Source: Planctomycetaceae bacterium
GTDB lineage: Bacteria > Planctomycetota > Planctomycetia > Planctomycetales > Planctomycetaceae
Assembly: GCA_019636285.1 (NCBI GenBank)
Contig: JAHBXV010000005.1
Location: forward strand, 124,001-188,000
DNA length: 64,000 nt
Direction of reading: 5' to 3'
The notes beneath the pieces are model-generated. The model did not search any database, was not told the origin of the DNA, and saw only the letters and a program-made list of their open reading frames with translations. The stretch's first letter is position 1, and each line of letters begins with the position of its first letter. The translations under genes and the position numbers were made by a program. Positions 34,965 through 43,785 of this stretch are shown here, one piece after another.

Positions 34965-35162
34965 GGGCGATCCTCGGCGACAACACGCGATAGAGTGAAA
35001 GAAGCGGCCAGCGTGCCATGTCCGCTGGCCGCTTCCTAATCTACCACGGTTCTGCCTCCGCGAGCTATTGACCGCATCAAGCCTCGCAAAAACAACGTGA
35101 ACCAACCGGTCCATCTGGCACTCGGAAAGTTTGCCCGCACATCCCAAGGGCGGGTGTCGTCG

Positions 35163-35483
35163 TCAGAATGTATCGGGGAGGGATGTCCCCGCGGCATCCA
35201 GGAACCAGCAATTCACCCTGAACGATACTGGCTCGTCGGTCAATCCCATCTCAGACCCCTGCCAAGTTGTGGGCTGCGTCAGAGGATTCGAGTCCTGACG
35301 AATCATGTCAATTGAGTTGCCGATCTGGACGTTTGAGCTATTAAAAAGTTGTAGGTATGGGATCGGCTGCCAGTCCGACACCTGACACCCTGAAGACGGC
35401 GTGATGACTGCCGTCACCGACACGTTCCAGTCCATGCCGCCAGTGGTCTTGGACTTCGAAGTGATCGTTATGCTTCCACTCAT
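35163..35483 (-). CDS. Small hypothetical protein downstream of kinase
   Basis: 106 residues from ATG 35483, preceded by GAGGG about 9 bases upstream. It is beta-rich with many Ser/Thr residues (SGSITITSKSKTTGG, WNVSVTAVITP, QPIPYLQLFNSSNVQIG) and resembles a small Ig-like or sandwich domain. It has no signal peptide and no recognised family. It begins 60 bp after the kinase stop on the same strand, so co-transcription and a role as kinase substrate or partner are possible but unproven. Confidence 0.6.
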   Translation of the reverse strand: MSGSITITSKSKTTGGMDWNVSVTAVITPSSGCQVSDWQPIPYLQLFNSSNVQIGNSIDMIRQDSNPLTQPTTWQGSEMGLTDEPVSFRVNCWFLDAAGTSLPDTF

Positions 35484-35543
35484 ACCGTTTGGCCCTCTAT
35501 CTGGAACTCGTTTCAAAAGCTCTGCGCCCAGGATTTACCCAAC

Positions 35544-37484
35544 CTACTTTTCAACCGACTTCGCACGGACCCCGAATGCCGCGACAGTAATCGGCGATTC
35601 GACGCCGACAACGCCGACGGGCTTGCCTTCGGGTTTGATTTCACCCCATTGAGTGGGAAGCGATACTGGCCGTGCAAGAATCGACGTGTCATTCAGCAGC
35701 ACGCTTTCGACCTTGTCCGAACTCACAACCGCGACGAGGTGGTTCTGCGGAAGATTCGAGGACTCAACTTTGCGTGCCATCACGATTTCGCCATCGTAGA
35801 CAATGTATCGGTCGGATACGGGTCGCAGTCGATGAAGCCGAATCTCCAGTTCACAGGGACTGCCGAAAGAGTCGCGGCCGACCAGCAGGCTCCAGCATCT
35901 CCCCATCCCTTCCGAGTCAATCGTCAGCCCCCAGAAGAAACCGCACTTACCCTGGAGTGGGTTCACTTTGACTTGCATATCGAGTTCGATCCGGTCACCG
36001 GACGCAACCCCCGCCTCGAACATCGAGAAAAATCCGGCATCGAATCGAAACTGGTTCGTCGCCGCATTCCACTCGTAGGTCTCGCTCTGCGAAAACGGCA
36101 TCCAGGCCACCGGGCGCAGATTAAGCGGCCGAACCTCCACCGGCGCGGCGGTTGTCGCCACGGATGATCCCACCACGGCGGCTATCGCCGTTCCCGTCGA
36201 CTCCGTCGCATCGCGTTCCCTGCCAGCCGCCATGACGAACCACAGGAACAGCCCCACCCCGGTCACCGTCCCGACTTGCACCATCGCGTTGGGCAAAAAC
36301 GCCCTCCAGCGGTGAGGTCTCCGTCGTTCGGCAAGCCAGCATTCAATCGTCTCGATCATCTCGGCGACCGACGACGGTCGATCCGCGGGAGACTTGTGCA
36401 GGCACTTGAGAATCAGATTCTCGAGCGCCACCGGAATGTCGGGACTCAACGAACGGGGCGTGGGAGGATCCTTGTGAAGAATCTGCTCGCGAAAATCGCT
36501 CCAGTCGACGCCCACGAACGGCAACCGACCCACGACCAGGCGATACAGCAACACTCCCAGCGAGTAAATGTCGGAACGCGGGCCGCAGAAATGCGACTCC
36601 CCGCGCGCTTGCTCGGGAGACATGTAACCGGGCGTCCCCGCGGCGCTCGGCTTCTCGGAAAGTTGCTGCCATTCGGAGGCCGCCAGTCCAAAATCGCCCA
36701 GCCGCGCCTTGCCGTCATCGTCAAACAGAATATTCGACGGCTTGATGTCTCGATGAACCAGTTCTCGCTCATGGGCATGCTGCACGCCGCGAGCAATCTG
36801 CAGAAAGATCTGAATCCCTTCCATAAGATCGACCGGCCCCTGTTTCAGGCGATCGTCGAGGGTTCCCCCTCTCATGAGCTTCGAAGCCAGAAACGCCTGA
36901 CCGTCCGGCGTGAAACCGGCGTCATAGATCGGGACAATCCCGGCATGATCCAACTGTGAAACCCGCTGGCCTTCGCGAATCAGGTTCTCGATCGCCGCCG
37001 GAGTGATCGATTCCTGCCCGCGCAACAGCTTGAGCGCGACCGGACGGTTCAGCAGCGGATCGTGAGCCCGCCAGACTACGCCAAACGCGCCGTGGGCAAT
37101 GCGCTTGATCAATTGGTATCGGCCCGCGAACTTCGTTCCCCCCTCGGCCGCCCCCCCGTTCGCATCGATCCCTTGCGTCGGCGCGACACCGCCCAGGCTC
37201 GTCAACTCCGTGAACCACTGTGGTTCGCCGCGCTGACACAAAATGGGAAAGCGCTCGACATACTGCTCCCACGACGGCAATTCACCGCGTTCCCTCCGAT
37301 GCGACACCTCCAGCCGGATCAGCGCCAGAATCAAATCGGGAGAACTCGGCTCCGCCCGGCTCCCGAGAATTTCTTCCACACGCGCGAGGCGACCGGTCGC
37401 GAGATCCTGTCGAAACCGATCACGCAATTCGACATCCGCCGGCGAAAGCTTTCCGTCCAACGCAAGTTCAACCGTGGAATTCAT
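35544..37484 (-). CDS. Transmembrane Ser/Thr protein kinase with extracytoplasmic sandwich domain
   Basis: 646 residues from ATG 37484 (MNSTVELALDG). Residues 1-118 form a helical N-terminal region that recalls the equivalent segment of the other kinase in this window. The Hanks kinase spans about 122-395: loop IAHGAFGVV (129-137), catalytic lysine in VALKLL (152), HRD at 244-246, DFG at 264-266, then GTPGYMSPEQARG and DIYSLGVLLY. One membrane segment near 410-430 (GTVTGVGLFLWFVMAA) is followed by a 200-residue extracytoplasmic region rich in strands (RIELDMQVKVNPLQGKCGFFWGL), like the concanavalin-type or DUF1080 sandwiches. All catalytic residues are present, so it should be active. Its signal is unknown. 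Confidence 0.93.
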   Translation of the reverse strand: MNSTVELALDGKLSPADVELRDRFRQDLATGRLARVEEILGSRAEPSSPDLILALIRLEVSHRRERGELPSWEQYVERFPILCQRGEPQWFTELTSLGGVAPTQGIDANGGAAEGGTKFAGRYQLIKRIAHGAFGVVWRAHDPLLNRPVALKLLRGQESITPAAIENLIREGQRVSQLDHAGIVPIYDAGFTPDGQAFLASKLMRGGTLDDRLKQGPVDLMEGIQIFLQIARGVQHAHERELVHRDIKPSNILFDDDGKARLGDFGLAASEWQQLSEKPSAAGTPGYMSPEQARGESHFCGPRSDIYSLGVLLYRLVVGRLPFVGVDWSDFREQILHKDPPTPRSLSPDIPVALENLILKCLHKSPADRPSSVAEMIETIECWLAERRRPHRWRAFLPNAMVQVGTVTGVGLFLWFVMAAGRERDATESTGTAIAAVVGSSVATTAAPVEVRPLNLRPVAWMPFSQSETYEWNAATNQFRFDAGFFSMFEAGVASGDRIELDMQVKVNPLQGKCGFFWGLTIDSEGMGRCWSLLVGRDSFGSPCELEIRLHRLRPVSDRYIVYDGEIVMARKVESSNLPQNHLVAVVSSDKVESVLLNDTSILARPVSLPTQWGEIKPEGKPVGVVGVESPITVAAFGVRAKSVEK

Positions 37485-37901
37485 AGCGCCGTCCCCGATA
37501 AAAGGCCGATCCCGGCGGTCGCAATGTGCCGCGGCAACTGGCAAGCGGGATAGGGAGTCGTCGCGAACAGGTCGTGAATCGCGGAAATACGTCAGGAACG
37601 GGTTGCCGTCGCTGTTGTCAACTAATTACCGGTGGCAACAGCTTATCGGAATCAGTCAAAGAGGATCCGCTAGATTAGCCCCAGCAGTCTAAAGACGGCC
37701 GCGGCGAATTCGCAAGGGGGCCGGTCCGGAAAACGAATGAGGTCGTTGCCCCCGTGGCACGACGACTTAGGCTAAATACCAGAGAGGTTGCGTAGTTATC
37801 CCAGTCCTGAATTCACGACTCTTCGGACAGCATCGGTTTCCCCGAACGGGCCAGATGTTCGCGAATCGCCACCCGGATCGTCACCAAGACTCCGGGTGTC
37901 C
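37485..37901. other. 417-base intergenic region upstream of kinase
   Basis: Both neighbours are on the minus strand, so it should hold the kinase promoter. A minus-strand TTGACA lies at 37616-37621 without a recognisable -10 at 16-18 bases. Nothing coding or repetitive is convincing here. Confidence 0.45.
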
Positions 37902-39425
37902 TCACGGCTGTTTCACGGTCAGCCGAAACGGTGTCGCCGGAAGCGAAGCATTGTTGACGAGTACGGCTTTCGGATTGTTCGACCACGCATAACGGACTTG
38001 CGTCGGGTTCGCGATTTCGGAACTCGACAGAATGACGCTGCCGTTCCCCAATCGCGCCGCCGCCGGGACGAACTTGCCATCCGGACCGGCAATCTCGAAG
38101 CCCTCCGGCTCCCCGTTGAACTTCAAACCGTCGCCATATCGAAACCAGATCTCGAATTCGCGGCCCCGCACCGCATGCTTGAGCGGCAGCGGACCCGACG
38201 CGACGCGAGGCCGACCATGCACAGTATAGAGTGCCCAATTCGCCAGCCGACGACCGACATCCTGCTTGTTGCGCGGATGGATATCATCGGCTTCCCCAAG
38301 GTCCAGGCAAGTTGCCATTCCGGTAAACGGCACCGACAACGATTCGAGCATCCCTTCGCGAACCAGCGGCCACTGGCGATCTGCCGGAGTGTTGAAGTTG
38401 GGAAGCTGAACCCACGCGAACGGAAAATCTCCCTGCCCCCACCGCGAGCGCCAATCCTGAATGAGCAGCGGCAATTGAATGCGATAAAGATCGGCGACTT
38501 CCGGGCGGCAGTTGTTCTCTCCCTGGTACCAGATTGCTCCCCGGATGGCATACGGAATCAGCGGCGCGATCTTGCCATTGAAGAGATTCGCCGGATGATT
38601 GCGGTCCTCGCGCGGCCGGACGGGAGCCACCGGACGACGCGGCGGCGGCGTGTTCGCGGCACGAGCCTCCGCGGCCGCCTTCTGCCAGTTGGCAAGCGCG
38701 ACTTCGTACCGTTTTTGGGCGGCTTCGGGTTGATACGCCTCGTCGCGCAATCGCCACGCGGCGAGCATCTCCTTCAATTCCGGCTTGGCCACCTGCGGCT
38801 CCATGCTGGTCCATGCTTCAATCGACGTCCCCCCGACCGACGAATTGATGAGCCCCACGGGAACCCCCAGTTCCTGGTGAATCGCCTTCCCGAAGTAGTA
38901 AGCGGTCCCCGAGAATCGGCCAACCGTTTCGGGCGAGCAGACCGTCCAGACGCCCGTACATTCGGCCTGCGGCGTCGTCGCTGCTCCAGACGTGACGGTA
39001 AACATCCGGATCTTCGGAAAGCTGGCCTGGGCCTTCTCCTGTTCGAAATTCAGGCAGCGATCGACCGTCATCGCCATGTTTGACTGCCCGCTCGCCAGCC
39101 AGACTTCGCCGACGAGCACATCCTTGATGGCAAGTTCGTTCGCCCCCTTCACCGAGATCGAAAGCTCCTGATCCCGCTCGAACGGCCCCAGCACGGCTTT
39201 CCAGCGGCCATCGGCACCAGCGGTCGCGGTGCATGACTGGTCATCCACGGTGATCGTGACGACCTCTCCCGGATCGGCCCAGCCCCAGATGGGAACCGGG
39301 CGATCGGCCTGCAGAACCATGTGATCCGAGAAGATCGCAGGCAGCTTAACCGCCGCGAGGCCGGGTGAAACGGACAGCCAGCCGGCCACGAAGGCCAACC
39401 CCAGTAGCAGTGATCCACGGCGCAT
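37902..39425 (-). CDS. Sialate O-acetylesterase-like exported esterase
   Basis: 507 residues from ATG 39425 (MRRGSLLLGLAFVAGWLSVSPGLAA signal peptide). An N-terminal beta domain (LPAIFSDHMVLQADRPVPIWGWADPGEVVTITV) is standard for this family. The SGNH-like esterase core follows with LASGQSNM (nucleophile Ser of the GxS type), INSSVGGTSIEAWTS, and GAIWYQGENNC with its conserved Gln-Gly-Glu-Asn. DIHPRNKQDVGRRLANWAL supplies the late Asp and His. Such enzymes remove acetyl groups from acetylated sugars, so extracellular glycan turnover is likely. It is transcribed towards the kinase and diverges from the AAA+ gene. Confidence 0.92.
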   Translation of the reverse strand: MRRGSLLLGLAFVAGWLSVSPGLAAVKLPAIFSDHMVLQADRPVPIWGWADPGEVVTITVDDQSCTATAGADGRWKAVLGPFERDQELSISVKGANELAIKDVLVGEVWLASGQSNMAMTVDRCLNFEQEKAQASFPKIRMFTVTSGAATTPQAECTGVWTVCSPETVGRFSGTAYYFGKAIHQELGVPVGLINSSVGGTSIEAWTSMEPQVAKPELKEMLAAWRLRDEAYQPEAAQKRYEVALANWQKAAAEARAANTPPPRRPVAPVRPREDRNHPANLFNGKIAPLIPYAIRGAIWYQGENNCRPEVADLYRIQLPLLIQDWRSRWGQGDFPFAWVQLPNFNTPADRQWPLVREGMLESLSVPFTGMATCLDLGEADDIHPRNKQDVGRRLANWALYTVHGRPRVASGPLPLKHAVRGREFEIWFRYGDGLKFNGEPEGFEIAGPDGKFVPAAARLGNGSVILSSSEIANPTQVRYAWSNNPKAVLVNNASLPATPFRLTVKQP

Positions 39426-39878
39426 CGACGACTCCCGTTGCAAGAATCCCGGAACGAAGGCGATTTTCCTGTTTTGGCAACGATACTCGATGCCTCGGGA
39501 AAACCCAAATCGAGAGACCGTTGACCTTGGCTCTCACGGTTGAGATTACGTCTCTTTCAAATCCGCAGTCGTCTTGGCATTCAGCAGCGCTTGGCTGGAA
39601 ACGTAACGTTGCCCCATCGTGAAGGCAGTATTCTTGCCGCTTTTTGAAGTCGTGGCGTTGAGGACTTCACTCTTTAGCTGGAGCCCACCCCGTGATTGAG
39701 TCGCCACTCCACCCGCTCTACGATCTCCCACGGGTGCCTCTCCGCGAATGTGACCTATGCTTCTTGTCGGTCCAGCCGCTCCATAGAATTGATAGTGAAC
39801 CCTTCGCGGAATTTCGGTGTCGCGTGAACATGGCTCGCGTTTCTCGAAGTCAAACCCTCGCAGGAGAGGCCGCTGCAA
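39426..39878. other. 453-base divergent intergenic region
   Basis: It lies between the esterase (minus) and AAA+ (plus) genes. A purine-rich AGGAGAGG site (39858-39868 area) precedes the ATG at 39879. On the minus strand 39546-39690 an open stretch with a Lys/Ser/Thr-rich reading could be the tail of a decayed gene, but it has no start, ribosome site or recognised family. No promoter is clear. Confidence 0.4.
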
Positions 39879-41309
39879 ATGGCTGAACTCGGCTGGCTGC
39901 TCGTGGGGTTGTTGATTGGCGGCGGAGCCATGTTCTGGTTTGTTCGGCGGCAACGAGGCCGGGAAGACCAGGGGCCGCCGTCGATCTCGAAGCTGCTAAC
40001 CGCGCACTTCGCGCCAACGGTGATCGACAACATCACCATTTCCGAGCGGCAGTTCCCATTTCGAGTGCGTGCAGACCTGCAACGGGCGATTGATCGGCTG
40101 TTTGACGATCGGACCAGGATTCTGCATTTCTGTGGTATTCGACGAGAGTATTCCCACGAGGGGGTCAACCTGTCGGATTGCATCATCGAAAGCCAGCACA
40201 ATCCCGCCCGGTCCATTCCCCCGGAATATGAGGAACTTTACGTTGGCGAAGAACTGCCGATTCGGGTGTTGAAGAACGGTCTCTGGCTTCTCGAAAAGAA
40301 TGGGATTCGGTTCGCTGTGCTGCTGGCCCCCATCTCGCGATACGGCCAGACCACCGGAATGCAGTTTCAGGTCGGCACGCCGAACGCCGTGGAAGGGACT
40401 CGGATCACTCAGGATTTCTTCAAGCATCTCGAAGAGTCGATTCTCAAAGCCGAGTCCTATCGAGGCAAAATTCTGTCGCTGGAGCTGGCCGAACATTCCT
40501 ACTCGGGGCATTCCACGGGCATCACGGTTCACAAACTCCGGGAAGTTGCACGGGATCAGGTGATCTTACCGGCCTCGACGCTGACGCTGCTGGAGCGAAA
40601 CGTCATTCAGTTTGTGAAGCAGCGCGAGAAGCTGGCCCAATTTCGGCAGGCGACGAAGAAAGGGATTCTGTTCTACGGTCCTCCGGGGACCGGTAAGACT
40701 CATACGATCCATTATCTCGCCCGGGCGCTGGAAGGTCACACCACCTTATTGGTCTCGGCGGAGCAGGTTGGCTTATTGAGCGAATACATGACGCTGGCCC
40801 GGCTGCTTCAACCCAGTATCGTTGTCATGGAGGACGTGGATCTGATCGCCCGGGATCGCGAGCAGATGAACAGCGCCTGCGAGGAAGTACTGCTGAATAA
40901 GCTGCTCAACGAGATGGACGGCCTGAAGGAAGAAGCCGACATCCTGTTCATCCTGACGACGAATCGACCGGAAACCCTGGAAGCGGCTCTCGCGTCACGG
41001 CCCGGCCGCATCGACCAGGCGATTGAGTTTCCCCTTCCGGATGAGGCGGGCCGGGAAAAACTCGTCCTGCTATATGCTCATGGGACGAACTTGTCGGGGG
41101 ATATCGTGGCCGAGATCGTTCGCCGGACGCAGGGCGTGAGCGCCGCGTTCATCAAGGAACTGATGCGGCGCATCGTTCAATTCCACATCGAACGCAACGG
41201 CGGCAGCGAGATCGACCGGGCCGATGTCGACGCCGCCCTCGACGAAATGCTCTTCAGCGGCGGGAAGCTCAATCTCAAGTTGCTTGGAGCCAGTGAGGTG
41301 GCGACGTAG
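39879..41309 (+). CDS. Membrane-anchored AAA+ ATPase
   Basis: 476 residues. An N-terminal segment GWLLVGLLIGGGAMFWFV is one membrane helix. Residues about 35-235 form an N-domain I do not recognise. The AAA core is clear: Walker A GPPGTGKT at 267-274, Walker B-like SIVVMEDVDLIA, sensor-like ILTTNRPETLEAALASRPGRIDQAIEFPLPD, and the small helical lid. It resembles CDC48/FtsH-type AAA modules, but no protease domain follows. EDVD replaces the usual DE-box, still with acidic residues, so ATP hydrolysis is plausible. It may remodel or extract membrane proteins. No partner gene is obvious; the antitoxin gene follows at 92 bp. Confidence 0.9.
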   Translation: MAELGWLLVGLLIGGGAMFWFVRRQRGREDQGPPSISKLLTAHFAPTVIDNITISERQFPFRVRADLQRAIDRLFDDRTRILHFCGIRREYSHEGVNLSDCIIESQHNPARSIPPEYEELYVGEELPIRVLKNGLWLLEKNGIRFAVLLAPISRYGQTTGMQFQVGTPNAVEGTRITQDFFKHLEESILKAESYRGKILSLELAEHSYSGHSTGITVHKLREVARDQVILPASTLTLLERNVIQFVKQREKLAQFRQATKKGILFYGPPGTGKTHTIHYLARALEGHTTLLVSAEQVGLLSEYMTLARLLQPSIVVMEDVDLIARDREQMNSACEEVLLNKLLNEMDGLKEEADILFILTTNRPETLEAALASRPGRIDQAIEFPLPDEAGREKLVLLYAHGTNLSGDIVAEIVRRTQGVSAAFIKELMRRIVQFHIERNGGSEIDRADVDAALDEMLFSGGKLNLKLLGASEVAT

Positions 41310-41400
41310 GTCGACGCGACTTCGGAACTTTCCGTCTACATTTGCTGGTTGTGAGGCTTGACCGGCAACGAATACAATGCGAGTCAGCAGGAGATAATTG

Positions 41401-41643
41401 ATGTCGCAAGAGCCGCTGAACCTTCTCGACGCCGCGCTCCAGCTTCCGATGGCGGAACGCGGACAACTCGCCGCACGGCTGATCGAAAGTCTCGAAGGCG
41501 AGGACGATAGCCAAGTCGAGGAGGCATGGTCGAACGAATTGCGTCGACGCCTGGAAGAAATCGACAGCGGTCGCGTGGAAATGATTCCCTGGTCGGTCGC
41601 TCGACTGCAAATCCGAGGACAGGATGGAACCTCGGCCGATTGA
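41401..41643 (+). CDS. Addiction-module antitoxin (TIGR02574-like)
   Basis: 80 residues from ATG 41401. The pattern LLDAALQLPMAERGQLAARLIESLEGEDD, then VEEAWSNELRRRLEEIDSGRVEMIPW, is the signature of short antitoxins in ParE/RelE modules: an N-terminal helical DNA-binding or dimerisation part and a C-terminal toxin-neutralising tail. It overlaps the toxin-like frame by 20 bases (toxin start 41624), the usual coupled order. The toxin is truncated, so the antitoxin may be an orphan remnant or may still act against chromosomal toxins. Confidence 0.85.
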   Translation: MSQEPLNLLDAALQLPMAERGQLAARLIESLEGEDDSQVEEAWSNELRRRLEEIDSGRVEMIPWSVARLQIRGQDGTSAD

Positions 41644-41806
41644 GCTGCATCCAAAGACGGTCGCTGAAGCCATCGCCGCTCGGCAGTGGTACGCTGAAAT
41701 CGAACCATCGCTTGGTGAATCGTTTTCGCAGGAACTGGATCAGGTTGTTGACCGGATTGAACGTCATCCGGAACGATGGAGCCAGCACCTGTCTGGGACG
41801 AGGATC
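41624..41806 (+). pseudogene. Truncated ParE/RelE-family toxin fragment
   Basis: The first 60 codons match the start of a ParE-type toxin (PIELHPKTVAEAIAARQWYAEIEPSLGESF, then DRIERHPERWSQHLSGTR). A full toxin continues with RFLLRRFPY-like strands and about 35-40 more residues carrying catalytic and ribosome- or gyrase-contact positions. Here the reading diverges at about 41803 into sequence antisense to the HEAT gene. The frame stays open to 42304, but those residues are the complement of the neighbouring gene. Together this indicates loss of the 3' third, probably when the neighbouring genes arrived. Confidence 0.8.
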
Positions 41807-41814
41807 GTTGGGTC

Positions 41815-42918
41815 TCAGTTCACTCCGTTATCGGTCGCACTCAGCCATTCCCTTATTGCAGCCCTGAGCCATTCCCGAATCTCTTCGTCGCTTGAGGCGG
41901 AAACCAGATCTTCTCGCATCAGCACCCACTCAGATTCTTCTCCCGCAACCGCGAGAGCAGCAGCGGTTCCCGCGCGTCCCGTAGACTTCGACAATTCCAG
42001 CATCAGCCGCAAGCGGGTCTCGTTCCCGATTGGCAATGCATACAACTCATCCAATATCGCTTCCTGTTCCTCGACGTCGTTTCTTCGAATTGCCTCTTTG
42101 ACGGCAGTCATGGCGCGTCCCGTCACGAATGTTTCCCGATCCAGCCCAATACTCCTTGGGTCCAGCGCCAGGGAGAGAATGAACTTCACTCGTCCGTCTT
42201 CGGAAGACGCCGCTTTTTGTGCTACGATGCTCCTTGCCTCGACATCGCTTTCCAAATCTGTTGACAACAACAGTCTCGCGGCATCCCACGCCAGTGGACT
42301 CTGATCCGCGAAATCCATCGACACCCATCGAGTCCGCATCGCCTCGGAATCCAGCAAAGCGACGACATCCGGGAGCGCGCTTCTTCTCAAGTCGGGACAT
42401 CTTGAGAGAAACTGAAGAACAGCGAACTGAACATCGCCATTCTCGTCTCGCAACAGTTCCGTGAGTCGGCTCGCAGTCGGATTCGTAATTGCTTCGGCAT
42501 CCCCGAGTGCATAAACGGCTGCAATTCGGACGCGCGGATCACGATCTCCAATCGCATTTCGCAAGCAGTCTTCAATGGCGGCAATTGAGTCTCCACGGCA
42601 TGCGCTGCCCAGCGCTCTGATACTTGCCACGCGAACCTCGACGTCCATCGCCGTCGCCAACGCGATAAGCTGTCGCTCAAAGAGCCTTGCTTGCTGGTGG
42701 TCGGAAACAAGTTCATACAGTGCCTTGATCCGGTCTTGAATATCGCGACTCGATAGTCGTCGCGAAAAAGACTCAGTTTTCTCCAGCTTGATGGTAGAAA
42801 GTTCTTCCGCTGAAGGCACCACAACAATTGGTGGGTCGGCGGGCGCGCTCGCCGGAAAGGCAAGCATGAATGCGGCGCCCATGGCAATGCCAAGCAGGGA
42901 AGGGAGTCGCGTACGCAT
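41815..42918 (-). CDS. HEAT-repeat exported hypothetical protein
   Basis: 367 residues from ATG 42918, preceded by GGAGAGG (revcomp of 42921-42929 region), with signal peptide (SLLGIAMGAAFMLAFPASA). Helical pairs resembling HEAT repeats occupy most of the chain (AMDVEVRVASIRALGSACRGDSIAAIEDCL, DPRVRIAAVYALGDAEAITNP, NGDVQFAVLQFLSRCPDL). The C-terminal half (about 210-367) is helical without repeat signatures. It begins the right side of the truncated-toxin junction and reads towards it. No enzyme motif. Confidence 0.8.
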   Translation of the reverse strand: MRTRLPSLLGIAMGAAFMLAFPASAPADPPIVVVPSAEELSTIKLEKTESFSRRLSSRDIQDRIKALYELVSDHQQARLFERQLIALATAMDVEVRVASIRALGSACRGDSIAAIEDCLRNAIGDRDPRVRIAAVYALGDAEAITNPTASRLTELLRDENGDVQFAVLQFLSRCPDLRRSALPDVVALLDSEAMRTRWVSMDFADQSPLAWDAARLLLSTDLESDVEARSIVAQKAASSEDGRVKFILSLALDPRSIGLDRETFVTGRAMTAVKEAIRRNDVEEQEAILDELYALPIGNETRLRLMLELSKSTGRAGTAAALAVAGEESEWVLMREDLVSASSDEEIREWLRAAIREWLSATDNGVN

Positions 42919-43005
42919 CTGACACCTCTCCAATCCAATGGCCAATTGGAACCGTCGTTCCTGATTTTTGTCGGCATACAAATCAGTTGAAGCGGCGCTA
43001 CGCTT

Positions 43006-43686
43006 TTAATTGGCCTGCACTGTGTGGTCAAAAAGCTTGAGTCCGCCCTTGTGCTGGTATTGGCGAGCGAGGCGTAGGCATGGGCCTCGATTCACGTGGC
43101 TGAGTAGACAACGCCGTGCAATCCCGCTGGATTCAGATCGGTAGACAAGATTGGTCTGATAACCTTGTTTGCCACGGCAGAGCTGAACGCCAAGGACATC
43201 GTCTCGGCGAATTGCGATGTGGCAGTCCGTCGCTTTGATGAGGACCGTGTTTTCATCACGATCAAAGACGATTCGTTGGCCCTTGACGTTCCGGAACCAA
43301 TACGCGCCCGCTGCACAGATTCCTCCCCAAGCGAATCCACCTGCAATAAAGTACTTCATCTTCGGGCCGTTACCAATCAACGCGAGTGCGTCCCAAGGAA
43401 TGAAGCACACTGCAATTGCGACAGCGCACATCGTGGCCGCGAAGATGAGGTAAGAGTACGACGATTCGTGAACCAGGCGATTGTCGCGCCGGTGAAGGGC
43501 TACATCGGGAAACCAACCGGCACTTGTGACGCGACACGACGCTGGCTCTATCGAGAGATTCTCCAAAGTCGCATCTTTGGGCGTCGATTCAGCATCTGTC
43601 CCGATATTCGATTTTGTCCAATTGCACTGCGAGCAAAACGTCACATTTTTTTCCAGTGCGTTTCCACACGCGGGACAGGGGTACAT
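43006..43686 (-). CDS. Zinc-ribbon membrane hypothetical protein
   Basis: 226 residues from ATG 43686; a TTG directly precedes it, but the ATG fits better. It opens with a two-CXXC zinc ribbon (YPCPACGNALEKNVTFCSQCNW). Two hydrophobic segments near 85-105 (IFAATMCAVAIAVCFIPW) and 112-128 (YFIAGGFAWGGICAAGAYWF) make a helical hairpin. The C-terminal 90 residues look like a PH-like or DUF-type beta domain (RIVFDRDENTVLIKATDCHIAI). Function unknown. It lies on the minus strand between two other orphan genes. Confidence 0.75.
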   Translation of the reverse strand: MYPCPACGNALEKNVTFCSQCNWTKSNIGTDAESTPKDATLENLSIEPASCRVTSAGWFPDVALHRRDNRLVHESSYSYLIFAATMCAVAIAVCFIPWDALALIGNGPKMKYFIAGGFAWGGICAAGAYWFRNVKGQRIVFDRDENTVLIKATDCHIAIRRDDVLGVQLCRGKQGYQTNLVYRSESSGIARRCLLSHVNRGPCLRLARQYQHKGGLKLFDHTVQAN

Positions 43687-43785
43687 CAAGGCACTCTTCT
43701 CATTTCGCAGTGGGGGCAGCGTAGTGGTTCAAGGTGTGCGTGACTGAGATTCAGAAACATTTGTCAGGATCGGCCTTACCTACAT

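Noticed and set aside
37616-37621. Minus-strand TTGACA as promoter of the kinase gene
   Set aside because: No -10 at a normal spacing; the hexamer alone is not evidence.
39546-39953. 135-codon minus-strand frame between the esterase and AAA+ genes
   Set aside because: It overlaps the start and ribosome site of the AAA+ gene and has no family features; only its tail might be a remnant.
41624-42304. Long open frame of 226 codons continuing from the toxin fragment
   Set aside because: After about residue 60 it is the complement of the HEAT gene on the other strand and resembles no toxin.
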